Positions 20,533-31,700 of a DNA stretch of 64,000 bases are shown one piece after another. Source of the stretch: a virus; IMG/VR virus record IMGVR_UViG_3300043539_000496, positions 1-64,000 of that record; one strand, 5' to 3'. Position numbers and translations under genes: made by a program. The notes below the pieces were generated by a model. The model was not told the DNA's origin, searched no databases, and worked only from the letters and a program-made list of their open reading frames with translations. The first letter of the stretch is position 1, and each line of letters opens with the position of its first letter.

Positions 20533-23500
20533 CTATTTCTTTTTAGTAAATGGTTTAATTATTTTTTTACCTAAACTTTTATAATAATCTATTGGTGCTC
20601 CAAATGCTTGATCAAATCCTTGATTCAATCTATACTTCATTGCAGCTGAACTAAATTTAACTTCTTTAGGTCCTGACTTCTTTTTTTCTTTTCTTTCTTG
20701 TTTTTTGTCAGAATCATTAGATTTATTTTCTGAAGTTGACTTACGACCTCTTCTACCACCATAGTAAGAATCAATTATTGTTTGTAGTTCTTCTTTTCCA
20801 TAAGATTTATTTGGATCATAAATTCTCAATGTAGGTGAAAACCAATTCTTTTTAAATTTAGCAACAGGTTTTCCTAAAGCAGTCAAATCTCCCATGTAAG
20901 GCATACCTGTATTTAAACCATAGGCTCTCAAGACTCTTTCATCCATAGATCTACCATTCCATAATCCTAATGTATTTAATAATCCTGGAGCCGATCTTAC
21001 CAGTCTTGGATTATATCTTATACTTGCAACAGGAACACATCTATTTAATTGTGCATTCCATATTGTACCAGGACCACATTCATTAGTTGTATTAGTATTA
21101 AGATTAAGATTTTGATTTGGATCATCTTGGGGTATGTCACGAGATTCTAAATACTGATTGTATAATTTAAATCTATTTACATCATTTGCTGATATTAAAA
21201 AATCTTGTATCCAATCATTATAATCTTGCTCTTCTTGTGGATCAGAACTAAATTGATGCATCATTTGCTGATCTTCTGGAAGACGTGGATCATAAGGAGT
21301 TGGATCATTAGTTTCATATGCTCCTGGCCAATTATCTGGACTTGTGTAGTCATCTAACCACTCTTCATAATTCATATATGGTACTTGTGGTTTATATTTT
21401 TCATTTAATTTTTTTATGTCTTCCGGAGTAAAAAAACCATATTTTGGAAAATTACCATTTTTTGCTTCAGGTAATGGATTATTTGATTCATAATAATCTT
21501 CATCACCACCATAAATAAATCTTGTAAGTGGATTTTCTACATCCATATTTACATAACCACCCATTTCACCAAACTGAGGTTGTTGCATCATTTGATTATC
21601 TTGAGGTTGTTCTTGTTTATTATCACCTATAAAGATATTCATAAGCTGAGGATCACCAGATTCTTGAACAAGTTTATACAAATCTTCTGTAGCTCTTTTA
21701 TCAGATTGCTGTTTAAGAGTACTGATAAAATTACTATATCTTTTAGAAACTTGACCATCATCCATCCTACTACCTTTTCCTAATGAAGTATCTTGTGCTT
21801 CTCCACCAGGTTCAAACATTTGTTGGACTCTTTTAATAAACTTCTTTTTATGAGCCCCACCATGTTTTTGTCCAGGTAAATCTCCAAACATACGACCATA
21901 ACCTTTATCATGTATAGTATCTCCACTAGGAGAAACATACATAGAGTCATCATATTTATTTTCTCTCCTTAAAGGAATATCAATCCCAAAACCTAATGTA
22001 TCAAATGATCTACCTGCTCCAAATTTATTCCATGTAGTATCTGCAGATGGTGTACGATTTTGAATCATACTTTTATCTCTCATAACATTATCTCCTGGAT
22101 CTTGATATAAATTATATCCTATAAGACCAGCACCTGTTAAAAATCCTGCTGTTCCTAAAAAGTTTCTACCAGTACGGAAGTTACGATCTTTAAGTAATTG
22201 ATAGTCTGCATACTGTGCACCAAATGGTTGATCTCCAAATGTCATTCCTCCTGGTACTTGTTCAGGTCCTATTTCTCTTTGTCTTCCTAAGAAATCTGCA
22301 GTAACCTTATCAGCATTAGGATAAAATTTACTTCTTGCTGCAAATCCAGGATATATAAAAGGATAGAAAGGAGTCATTAAAGACCCCCTACCTAAAGTAT
22401 TCCAATAGATTCTAGCTAAAGACATAGGATCTTTCTTTAACGGTTCTTCAGAAATTACAGTAGGATACTTTTCTAATTTTAAATTAGGGTACTTTTTAGT
22501 AAAAGGAAAGGCAAATGGTTGATTATACCAATTTAACTGATTACCAGTATAGTAACTTTTTTTAATTTGTTCTAATGGCATTCCTGTTGATACATCAAGT
22601 ATCTGTTTATTTTGTGGATCTATGTAAAACTCATCTTTTATTACTACAGCATCTTTATCATAACCTTTTAATTTAGTTTTAACATCAGTTACAATAGATG
22701 CTTTTATAAAACCAGAAGCATCTTTTTCTAATTTTATTCTAGTATTATTATCTTTAGTATGTAAACTTAAAAAGTTTAATTCTGGAATTTTAGATGCAGG
22801 TAATGCTAATTCAATAGGTTTTTTACTTTTACCAAAACCATAACTAGTTCCTACATTTAAAATTGCTTCTGATAATTCAGGTCCTATATTAAATGCTAAA
22901 CCAGAGTTATATGTACCATCTGTATTTTTCTTAAGAACTTGAGGTTCATACTCTGGATTCTTAATTAAATTCATTATATCAACAAGAGGCAGAGTGGATG
23001 TAGTAGATGGTGCTACTTTTTCTTTACCTTTTTTTGTCCAAGTTGTAAGATAATTTATTCCTTGACCCAGTGCTTCTACACCTGCACCCATCCATGATCT
23101 ATTACTTAATGGATTTTGTGTATAGTAAGCATTTTGTACTCTCTCTATAAAATTAGGATTTAATACAGATTGTTGTGCTTCTCTAACTACAGTAGGATTA
23201 AGATTCTCTGTTATCTTTGGAGTTGTTGGTTCTGTTTTATTTGTTTCTGTTGTAGTTGCAGCTGCTTTTTTTCTTTTACGTTTTCCTGGTCCTCCAGGTC
23301 CTCCATTTGCATACTGATCAAGTGCACCACCATACATTCCTTGTGACATAGGTAATAAGTCATCAGGAATAGAACCATCTGCTACACCTTGATAATCTTG
23401 TAAATACATATCTAAAGGAGCAAATCTAGATTTATCATATGGTGTAGTTCCAGGAGTTTGTAAGATCATGCTATCTAAATCTTGAGCAAACATTTCTTGA

Positions 23501-24480
23501 TCACTCAATTGACCAGGATTAACATACTGATTAACTACCATGTCTTCTGGAGATAGTGTACTTTCATATGAATTATAAAAATCCTCAGCTTCACCACCAT
23601 CATCAAAGTAACCACCATACTGCATCATCTGTTCTTGACCACCTTGTGATTGTTGTATAACAGATTGTATTATCTGTCCTACTTGTTCTTGAGACATTCC
23701 CAACTCAACAAATATTTGCATTATTGCTTCTGGTGGAATTTGACCTTGTAATAATTGTGTTATGATTTCTTCAGGTCTACCACCTTGTTGAAGTGCTTGA
23801 CCAACTTGTTGCATTATCTGTTGCATTTGATCTCCACCACCTTGTTGTTGTTGAGGTTGTTGTTGACCTTGTTGCATTCTCATCATCTCTTCTTCTGATG
23901 GTTGTTGCATTCCTTGTTGAGCTCGTTTAAGTTTCTTTGTATAAGGACCTCCATACTTACTTATTTCTTGTTGTTGTTCTTGTTCAACAGCTCTTGGTTC
24001 ATTCAAACGATTTAATGTACTTTCATCAGTTTCTTCATCTGCCATAGAGAGTGCTAGTTCTTCATCTTCACCTGGTGTACCTGATCCTTCATTTCCTGGT
24101 AATGCAATCGGTGCACTATTTTCATCTTCTCCTCCTAATGATTGATCTTGAGCTTGAGGTTGTTCTTCTTCAGAAGGTTCAGCATATCCACTTTGTTCTA
24201 ATTGAGTTTTAACAATGGCAATCATTTCTTTTGCCATCATAGGATCTATACCATAATTAGTAATCAATTTTGTTTCTACAAAGTTTTCATCAGCTCCATT
24301 TACAAGATCTGAATAAACATTACCAAGTACAACTTTTAATCTTTCTTCAGGATCATTATTAGGACCTACTTGCATTCCCATATTTGCTTTTACAAGACCA
24401 CCATATAGAAATTTTGCAGTTTTATTATAGTAACCTGGTTTCTCACCTGGAAGTGCTTTTCTTATTCTTACTGACTTCAT
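20533..24480 (-). CDS. Gln-rich modular cargo protein (paralogous module shared with the 1126-aa protein)
   Basis: A 1315-aa protein starting MKSVRIRKALPGEKPGY, again the basic 'I-x-LP' signature, with YGGLVKANMG at 26-35. Residues 100-175 are acidic and low complexity. Residues 176-190 (YGGPYTKKLKRAQQG) and 214-284 form a Gln-rich module repeated in the 1126-aa protein. More double-glycine motifs occur at 288-296 and 383-397 and again in the C-terminal half. An NECGPGTIWNAQLNRCVPV hairpin-like segment lies about 160 residues from the C terminus. A hydrophobic stretch (FLGTAGFLTGAGLIGYNLY) near residue 780 could be membrane-active. The C terminus is Lys-rich. A candidate promoter precedes it, so it may head its own transcription unit. 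Function unknown; most likely an ejected or internal virion protein. Confidence 0.8.
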   Translation of the reverse strand: MKSVRIRKALPGEKPGYYNKTAKFLYGGLVKANMGMQVGPNNDPEERLKVVLGNVYSDLVNGADENFVETKLITNYGIDPMMAKEMIAIVKTQLEQSGYAEPSEEEQPQAQDQSLGGEDENSAPIALPGNEGSGTPGEDEELALSMADEETDESTLNRLNEPRAVEQEQQQEISKYGGPYTKKLKRAQQGMQQPSEEEMMRMQQGQQQPQQQQGGGDQMQQIMQQVGQALQQGGRPEEIITQLLQGQIPPEAIMQIFVELGMSQEQVGQIIQSVIQQSQGGQEQMMQYGGYFDDGGEAEDFYNSYESTLSPEDMVVNQYVNPGQLSDQEMFAQDLDSMILQTPGTTPYDKSRFAPLDMYLQDYQGVADGSIPDDLLPMSQGMYGGALDQYANGGPGGPGKRKRKKAAATTTETNKTEPTTPKITENLNPTVVREAQQSVLNPNFIERVQNAYYTQNPLSNRSWMGAGVEALGQGINYLTTWTKKGKEKVAPSTTSTLPLVDIMNLIKNPEYEPQVLKKNTDGTYNSGLAFNIGPELSEAILNVGTSYGFGKSKKPIELALPASKIPELNFLSLHTKDNNTRIKLEKDASGFIKASIVTDVKTKLKGYDKDAVVIKDEFYIDPQNKQILDVSTGMPLEQIKKSYYTGNQLNWYNQPFAFPFTKKYPNLKLEKYPTVISEEPLKKDPMSLARIYWNTLGRGSLMTPFYPFIYPGFAARSKFYPNADKVTADFLGRQREIGPEQVPGGMTFGDQPFGAQYADYQLLKDRNFRTGRNFLGTAGFLTGAGLIGYNLYQDPGDNVMRDKSMIQNRTPSADTTWNKFGAGRSFDTLGFGIDIPLRRENKYDDSMYVSPSGDTIHDKGYGRMFGDLPGQKHGGAHKKKFIKRVQQMFEPGGEAQDTSLGKGSRMDDGQVSKRYSNFISTLKQQSDKRATEDLYKLVQESGDPQLMNIFIGDNKQEQPQDNQMMQQPQFGEMGGYVNMDVENPLTRFIYGGDEDYYESNNPLPEAKNGNFPKYGFFTPEDIKKLNEKYKPQVPYMNYEEWLDDYTSPDNWPGAYETNDPTPYDPRLPEDQQMMHQFSSDPQEEQDYNDWIQDFLISANDVNRFKLYNQYLESRDIPQDDPNQNLNLNTNTTNECGPGTIWNAQLNRCVPVASIRYNPRLVRSAPGLLNTLGLWNGRSMDERVLRAYGLNTGMPYMGDLTALGKPVAKFKKNWFSPTLRIYDPNKSYGKEELQTIIDSYYGGRRGRKSTSENKSNDSDKKQERKEKKKSGPKEVKFSSAAMKYRLNQGFDQAFGAPIDYYKSLGKKIIKPFTKKK
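23810..23980. repeat. Gln-codon-rich low-complexity tract in the 1315-aa gene
   Basis: Imperfect CAA-type repeats encoding QQGQQQPQQQQGGG and nearby Gln/Met-rich sequence. A similar tract lies in the 1126-aa gene at about 18600-19080. The two tracts flank paralogous modules and may favour recombination between the genes. Confidence 0.6.
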
Positions 24481-24496
24481 AATAACATGTTATATA

Positions 24497-24510
24497 TAAA
24501 TATACTAAAA
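24497..24510 (-). promoter_or_regulatory. Candidate late promoter, TTTTAGTATATTTA
   Basis: Lies in the 58-base gap between the 1412-aa and 1315-aa genes, 16 bases before the ATG of the latter. It matches the TTTTAGTATATTA motif found at two other unit starts, with one T for A change. No matching -35 box is evident. Proposed only from recurrence and position. Confidence 0.4.
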
Positions 24511-24538
24511 TTTAATTTAATCAATAAACTTATAAAGT

Positions 24539-27500
24539 TTATTCTTCTTCTACAATGTATCCTCCTTGAACATATTTGTCTATTTCCTTTTTAGTAAGTT
24601 TCATAGCAATACCTCCATTTTTATTTTTCCAACCTGGTTGAGAGGTTATTTGATTCCAAGCATCTCTGCCTTTGAACGGTTTACCTTTATTTATATCTTT
24701 CATCAAATCTTGTTTAAACATTTGATGTCTTTTTTCTATTAGTGCATCCTGTAAAGCTTGTGCTTCTACACGGGACAAACCATAAACAGTACGTGATAAT
24801 GTATTAGAAATACTTTTATTTATTATATCATCAGCCCACGGTAGTCCTCGTAAACTTTCAATATAAGTAAATGGATTTTGTCTTCTTAACCAATCCTTAT
24901 CAAAAGCATTAAATTTTTGAGCACTTGGAAATAGAGAATCAAATTTAATATCTGGTTCTCCTAACACTGAAGCTTTAAATGATGAATAGTATTCACCAAC
25001 TGTTTTAGGAAAAGGTTTACCTTTTGCAAGAGCACTTAAAGCTCCAGTACCTAAAGGATCAATCATTGTATATCCAAAACCAAGTGTATCATTTATTAAT
25101 TTTCTTTGTGCTTGATTGCTATAAAATTTACCCTTTGGAAATTTAAATTCATCTGTAAATATTTCAGCCAAATGTGGATATTTTTTAATAAATCCAGGAA
25201 CATCATCAACAGAAAGAAAATCCATAAATTCATTTTGATGTTCATCAAATTGTTTTCCTAATTCTACAGATTTATTTAAATCAGCATCAGTCCAAAAGTC
25301 AGATTTAGATAATGTTTTTTGTGGTCCATCAAATGCATTCATCATAAACCTCCTTGCTTCCCAACCATCTGAAAAATCTTGAAATCTAAAATCTCCTAAT
25401 TTATTTAAATCAATACTAATATCAGAGCCCTTAACATTATTTACATTCTTTTCTAATTCAGGAAAATTTGTTTTTGTTTCTTTAGTTTGATAATCTAAAA
25501 AATCAAGTATACCTTGTTGTTGCCAATTTGCAGCATTACCATAATCTAAAGGATCAACATTATATATTGCTTCACCAAGTTTATTTTTATCATATGGAAT
25601 ACCTTCAAAATTAATTGGATATTCTCTTTTAACATTGCCATAGGTAGATATTCTTTCTGTAGGAGTAAAAACATTTCCAGCTTTTATTCCTGTGTTAAAA
25701 ATAGTACTACTTGGTCTATATACATCTCTACCAAAAACTGTTGGAGTTTTTCTTCTAAGTCTAAAACTTCCAGGAGGCCATCCCATTTTTGCTTGAGGAA
25801 GATCTCCACCTTCTTTTCTTAATCTTAATGGTTCTTTAGGATTTAATCCAGTAGCATTTAATCCAGAACGATTAAAATATTGTTGATTAAACAATGCAGG
25901 ATCCATTTCAAAATTATATTTATCATTTAATAATCTTGTACCAGCAGGTAAATAATTTGGTGCTCCACGTAGTAAGTCTTTACCAAATCCTAAAGCAGTT
26001 TTTCCACCATGTAAACCTATCATTCCTGCCATACCTAAACCAAATAAATTTTCTTTTACTTTATCTGAATCCAAATGTGCTAAGAAATCTAATGATGATG
26101 ATGAAGGTAAAGAGCTTGATATGTGTGCTTTTTCTTTTGCTTTTTGTATTTCATTCCATATATTTTGACCAGCTTCAACTCCAAACCCTTGTATTTCTCT
26201 ACCTGTGTATGGATCTATTTCTCCAGTTGGCATAAATGCATCTTTAACAAACAGACCAGTTAATCCGGCACCAGGTGTTACTAAATTTCTAGTAGCATTA
26301 TATAATGCATTTTTTGCTAACCCTCTTGCCCCTACTTTAGATAAAGTCTTTACACCAGGTAATAGTTTTGTAGCAGATGCTGCTCGTAATACTTTTGATA
26401 CAGGTAAAACAGAAAATGCTGTATTTAATAAAACATCTCCAACTTCTTGTTCTGGATCTCCTTCATATAAATTACGTAGACCAATACCAACATTTGAAGC
26501 AAAATGTGCAGGGTTAAATAAATTAGCTATTTGAGTTCCAAAATCACTATTTAAATTATTATATCTATCTAAAAATAATCTTGACCCACCTGGACCAAGA
26601 TTTGCTTCCCATGCTCCTATGTTTCGTGATGTAGGTGCATCAGGCATAAGACCAATCATAGGATCTGCTGCATTTCCTGATGCCCATTGATTTAAAGTAT
26701 AAACAGGTTGATTAGCTAAACTACTTATTTGTTGACCAGCCTTTTCTAAAAAATTAGATAAGGTAGGTTTTTTCCATAATGAATTTTCATCTTGGTAGTC
26801 TTGCCATTTTTTTTCTGCACGGTTCTTTTCTACATCATATATCTTTTCACCATACTTAGGATCTTTATTATAATTTGCTATAAACTCTTGTGCTTCAGGA
26901 GTTTGTTTCCATACATCAAAAGGCAATGTTTCATATTCTTCTTCTCCTGTGTACTTTGATCCATCATAACCTTTATAATTAAGACTTTCTGAACCAGGAT
27001 TTATTTTATTTGTATAAGCATATCTAAGAAGTTCTTCTGCTGCATTATTTCTTGCATCACCCATAGCTTTTTTAAGATCACCTGAGTTTTTATATGCTTC
27101 TGCATTTCTGGTACCTTTATAGTCTAAATAAACAACAGAAGCTTTGTCACCATAATTACCAAGTTGTGAAACATCTAATTTTTTATCATGATAACTTTTT
27201 ACACTACCATCAGCATTATATTCTTTAGGAACTTTTGCTATATAACTACTATTAAATGTTTTAGCTTTTGTAAAAAAGTCATTTAATATTTTTGCTCTTT
27301 TAGCAACATCATCTTGTGAGTTTCCTTCAATAGAATTTATTTGTTGAGCAGCTTTGTTAAACTCATTTGCATAATCATTATGAACACCATATACAGGAGT
27401 TATGGGTGCTATTTTAGTACCAGTATTATTATAAACAGCATCATACAGCATATTATTCATTTCAGTATACCTTTCTTGCTGCTGATCTACTTCAGAATCT

Positions 27501-28777
27501 TTTATTTGTTTTTCTGTATCTGTGTAATATTTATTTGTGTCACTTTTGTATTGAGATAATATATTAGCTTCATTTTTATCACCAGCTCTATTACCAAAAC
27601 CATAACCATAGTAAGTTGTATTTTTACCATTTACATTTATATTTCCTTGAGCATCTGTTTTAACTTTTTTAGAATCTACTTTTTCCCAATTAAAAGGATT
27701 AATATATTCTTTACCACTTTCTTTATCTTTACTAAATGGACTTTCAGATTCTTTTGTTTCAGTTCCTTTAATTAAACTAAAATCATCATTGGCATATTCA
27801 TTAGTATACTTGTATACATTTCCATACTTATCTTTCTTATACAATACACCACTGTAATCTACAAAATAATTATCAGCATTATTTTGAAAATCAAGATCAT
27901 TGGCAATTCCAGTAAATTGAGTAACACCTTGTTTTGAATTATAACCTGTTTTAACTAATTGTCTTTTAGCATCTTCAGCTGAATAACCTTGCTTAGTTAA
28001 ATTATTAATCATTTCAGCACCTTGTTTAATATGAAATTTATCAAGGGCTCCTAAGTAATCTCCAAATTCTGTTTGAAGTTGTTGAGCATTTAGTCCATGA
28101 TGTTTTTCAAATTCACCAGGTTTCATACCTGCCTGAGACATCATGTGTGCTATTCCTTCTTTAGGGTAAAGATTAAATTCATAATTACCATCACCCAAGT
28201 CTTTCTTTTCTACATAGTAATTTGCTCTATCAGGATCTTCAGTATTGTTATACCAAGCTTCAAAATTTGGATTAGATTCTACTTGTTCTTTAGATAAACT
28301 ATAATATGGTTTAAGAGTTTCTTTTTTATATTTATTACCTTTGTCTACAGCTTTTTGTATACCAGATATATAAGATTGATATTTATCTTTATCTTCTTGT
28401 TCTCTTCTGTTTTTGTTATATATATAATCACCTAACATCTTTGAAGCAAGTTCAGGATTTTCAAATGTACTATATGATTTATTTAATTTTGCTAATCTTC
28501 TATCAAAATTCTTTTGTGTCATTTCTGTATTTCTAGCTTCTAGAATACTAAGAATTTCATCTTCAGTTAAACAATTTCCTTCAAAATTTTCTCTTCCAGG
28601 AGGGCACTCTATACCTTGCACAACATCACTAGACATTTGATTCCAGTAAGAAGGTTGATCAACACCTTGGACTTCTACCATAGGTTGATCTTCATATGTT
28701 TTCTTTTTTCTTTTTGACCTATCAGTCTCTCCTCCTGGTGCATATTGTGGAATGCTTGTTATTCTATACTTTGCCAT
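24539..28777 (-). CDS. Large cargo protein with YAPGG start, membrane-like segment and GGYIVEEE tail
   Basis: A 1412-aa protein whose N terminus MAKYRITSIPQYAPGGE combines the basic 'I-x-IP' strand with the YAPGG motif. Residues 57-69 (ECPPGRENFEGNC) form a two-cysteine hairpin-like motif of a type repeated in neighbours. Residues 70-680 are hydrophilic, Lys/Asn/Tyr-rich and probably helical. Residues 780-850 and 911-935 are Ala/Gly/Leu-rich (LFGLGMAGMIGLHGG) and could enter a membrane. Residues 989-1000 (EGGDLPQAKMGW) carry another double-glycine motif at what looks like a module boundary. The last 25 residues, with LTKKEIDKYVQGGYIVEEE, match an internal segment of the 1658-aa protein at 16 of 25 positions. 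The start overlaps the stop of the 1658-aa gene by one base. No catalytic motif was found. A DNA-ejection role is inferred. Confidence 0.8.
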   Translation of the reverse strand: MAKYRITSIPQYAPGGETDRSKRKKKTYEDQPMVEVQGVDQPSYWNQMSSDVVQGIECPPGRENFEGNCLTEDEILSILEARNTEMTQKNFDRRLAKLNKSYSTFENPELASKMLGDYIYNKNRREQEDKDKYQSYISGIQKAVDKGNKYKKETLKPYYSLSKEQVESNPNFEAWYNNTEDPDRANYYVEKKDLGDGNYEFNLYPKEGIAHMMSQAGMKPGEFEKHHGLNAQQLQTEFGDYLGALDKFHIKQGAEMINNLTKQGYSAEDAKRQLVKTGYNSKQGVTQFTGIANDLDFQNNADNYFVDYSGVLYKKDKYGNVYKYTNEYANDDFSLIKGTETKESESPFSKDKESGKEYINPFNWEKVDSKKVKTDAQGNINVNGKNTTYYGYGFGNRAGDKNEANILSQYKSDTNKYYTDTEKQIKDSEVDQQQERYTEMNNMLYDAVYNNTGTKIAPITPVYGVHNDYANEFNKAAQQINSIEGNSQDDVAKRAKILNDFFTKAKTFNSSYIAKVPKEYNADGSVKSYHDKKLDVSQLGNYGDKASVVYLDYKGTRNAEAYKNSGDLKKAMGDARNNAAEELLRYAYTNKINPGSESLNYKGYDGSKYTGEEEYETLPFDVWKQTPEAQEFIANYNKDPKYGEKIYDVEKNRAEKKWQDYQDENSLWKKPTLSNFLEKAGQQISSLANQPVYTLNQWASGNAADPMIGLMPDAPTSRNIGAWEANLGPGGSRLFLDRYNNLNSDFGTQIANLFNPAHFASNVGIGLRNLYEGDPEQEVGDVLLNTAFSVLPVSKVLRAASATKLLPGVKTLSKVGARGLAKNALYNATRNLVTPGAGLTGLFVKDAFMPTGEIDPYTGREIQGFGVEAGQNIWNEIQKAKEKAHISSSLPSSSSLDFLAHLDSDKVKENLFGLGMAGMIGLHGGKTALGFGKDLLRGAPNYLPAGTRLLNDKYNFEMDPALFNQQYFNRSGLNATGLNPKEPLRLRKEGGDLPQAKMGWPPGSFRLRRKTPTVFGRDVYRPSSTIFNTGIKAGNVFTPTERISTYGNVKREYPINFEGIPYDKNKLGEAIYNVDPLDYGNAANWQQQGILDFLDYQTKETKTNFPELEKNVNNVKGSDISIDLNKLGDFRFQDFSDGWEARRFMMNAFDGPQKTLSKSDFWTDADLNKSVELGKQFDEHQNEFMDFLSVDDVPGFIKKYPHLAEIFTDEFKFPKGKFYSNQAQRKLINDTLGFGYTMIDPLGTGALSALAKGKPFPKTVGEYYSSFKASVLGEPDIKFDSLFPSAQKFNAFDKDWLRRQNPFTYIESLRGLPWADDIINKSISNTLSRTVYGLSRVEAQALQDALIEKRHQMFKQDLMKDINKGKPFKGRDAWNQITSQPGWKNKNGGIAMKLTKKEIDKYVQGGYIVEEE

Positions 28778-31700
28778 TATTTTATTTTTTCAAATGTATA
28801 ACCTAATTTTTTTAGTTTTTCCATAGTAGCTTTATTTATCTCATCACCTAGTTGGTAATCAGGTGTACCACCATATTGAGCTTGTTGAGGTGCATACTCA
28901 TCTATTGATCTTGATTCATTCTTTGCCATCTTATTAAGAAGCATTTTTAAATCTTGAGGACTATTTATAAATCTTTGAAAATCAATTAAAGCAGGAACAA
29001 ATGCATCTGAATTAGGATCAGTCCATCCTTTAGTTTTAGCTTTCTGATAAAAGTTTTTTAGATCATCATCTGTAATTTCTTGATCTGGTTTAAATCCAGC
29101 AAGTCTTCTTAATTCCATAATTCTCTTACTGATCTCCTCACCATAATTACCTGAGATGTAATCATAAAACTTTCCTTCTTCTTTTGATACTTTATTTTTA
29201 GGAACTAATGCTTGATTAACTAAACCTGTTTCATACTCTCTTAGTTTGTGTACAGGATGATTTTTCATTTTTTTATATGTATCCATTTCAGGATCTAGCA
29301 TAGAAGGAGACGTAAGGTAATGACCTTTTTCATGAAACAAAACTTCATCTCTAATAAAAGGAGACGTTATCTGTGAAGAATTTAAAGATATTTTTCCTGT
29401 CATAGGATTATACATACCTGAAGAATCACCTAATCCTTTAGTATCATAATCTATTTCAGGAAACTTTTCTGTTCTTTTTAATAGTTTCGGTCTTGCTTCA
29501 TTTAATAATTTTTGACCTTCTACATCTTGTATAACTCTATTAGTATACCAGTTCTTATACCATTCTTCAGCAGGTGTTTGTTCTGCAGATACATCTAAAA
29601 CACACTCACCGGTAGCAGTACTTCTAATATATCCTTCTGGACATGGTTCACCACCTTCAGCATATTGATTATCTTCTAAATTACTTTCTGCACTAAATGG
29701 ATTACCTAATAAAGCAGCTGTACCAGCACCTATTACATATGGAGCAAATGATGGAAGTTCATTCATTGTGTTAGACAATAAACCAAAGTTCTTAGGTTTA
29801 TTTGTCATTATATCAAAAATTCTAAGTGGAAACTTATCTTCTTTTTTTAAGTAATCCTTATAGTAATCTTTTATCATTTTAGAATTTACTTTTTGATAAG
29901 GATGTTTTATAATATTGTCTTGTAACATATTTTCTCTTAACTCAGCTAAAAAAGGACTTCTTTCAAAACCTCCATTAAGATTATAATAAGATATAGCCTT
30001 TTGTAAATAATTACCATCTTTATTTAAATGTTTATAAAAAATATTATTATTAGATGCATTAGACAAATCAAAATCTAATTGATTTTTTAAATCTAAACCA
30101 CCAAGTTTTTCATCTATTGATGTACGTCCTACTCCACGTTTAACACCTGGTAAATGAATTATCTCATGCATACCTACACTAGGTAATTCTTCATTAGTAA
30201 AAAATTTAGGATTTATAACAAAAGCATTTTGATTTCTATCATAGAAAGCACCACCTTGTGTATTAGAATCTTCTAATAATTTAGCATAAGTTTCTTCAGC
30301 TGTTTTGAGTTGATTATCTAAAGTTACTGAAGTATTAAAATAATCATTGTCACTTATTAAATTTTGCTCATGATATGAATCAATTTTATTTTGTTCAGCT
30401 ATTATATCATTTATAGTTTTTGTATAAGTAATAGCCTCTTGATTTAGATTTCTTGTATTTGCTAAATCAGAAACCATATCTTTTGAATCAAAAAATAAAT
30501 TAGCTTTTAAAGCAGGAGTAGTATTAATTAAATTTTGTAATCTTCTTTGACCTTCAGCTGAATTCCATAAATTAACAGTTCTATCTTGTACTGCCTTTAT
30601 AGTTTGAGCTGCTGACAAATTTGTTGCACGATCTTTTGAATTACCAATTGTTATTTTATTTATTCTATGTTCAGGTTCAGGTAGTTTACGAGACTTACGT
30701 AATCCTTTAGGGGGCCAACCTCCTGGTGCATAACTATCCAATTGTCCACCATATTTATCACTAACTAAAGTTGATTCTTGTCTTAGTTTTTCATCATAAG
30801 CTTTTCTCTGCATTAATTCTTCAAGTTGTGTATTGTATTCTTCTTTAGCAACTCTATTTCTTTCACGTAATTTAGGAAGTTCATTTTTAACATAGTTCTT
30901 CCAATCTTTTTTATATTCTCTTCTTGCCCTGTAATCATCCCAACTTGCAATTGGTACACCTCTAAAACTTGGAAATTTTACATTTTCTGCATTCTCTAAA
31001 TCTTGGTGCATCTTACTAGTTGCATCAATATATCTTTCATTCCAACCTTTACGTGATTTATACAATTCAGGAGTTCCCTTTTCTCTATCATACCCAGTTA
31101 TAAATCTTAGTAAAGGATCTTCTTTTTTATTTACAATTTTTGAAGATTTTCTTATTAAAGGTTGTGTATCATATCTTTGATTTAAAAATAACTTATATGT
31201 ATTCTTTCTTTTTGGATGTGATTTACCTTCTGGAAATTCATATCTAGAAATACCCAATCCCTCTAACTCTAATTCAGGTGTTTCATATGTAGGTATTTTT
31301 CTATCAAGAGACGGATCAGCATATGTATATTGTTTTTCAAAATCAATATTTTGTGCATCTTCATAACCATCAGCATCCTTTTTAAAAATTACATCAGGAT
31401 ATTCTTTAGTTACTAAAGATAAATTCATATTTTCTCTAACATAGTCATCTCCAATATCATAAGTTGAACCATGATAAAGTGAACATTCAGGACATGGTTT
31501 AGCTTCTATGTTACCTTTTTTTCTTTTCTTTTGATAATCATTAAATAATTGATTCTTGATATTATCTGGTATATATTCAGGATCTTCATATAATTTTTTA
31601 AAGGCATTAATTTCTTTACTCATCCTTTTAGTAAAGTCACTATTTGGATCTTGGTCTGCTATATCACCAGAAAAAGTTGAAAACTTATATTCAGAATCTG

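Noticed and set aside
25894-26534. Two plus-strand open frames of about 110 codons inside the 1412-aa gene
   Set aside because: They are antisense to a well-supported gene, have low-complexity Leu/Ile composition and no leader or known motif. The same holds for all other plus-strand frames in the window.
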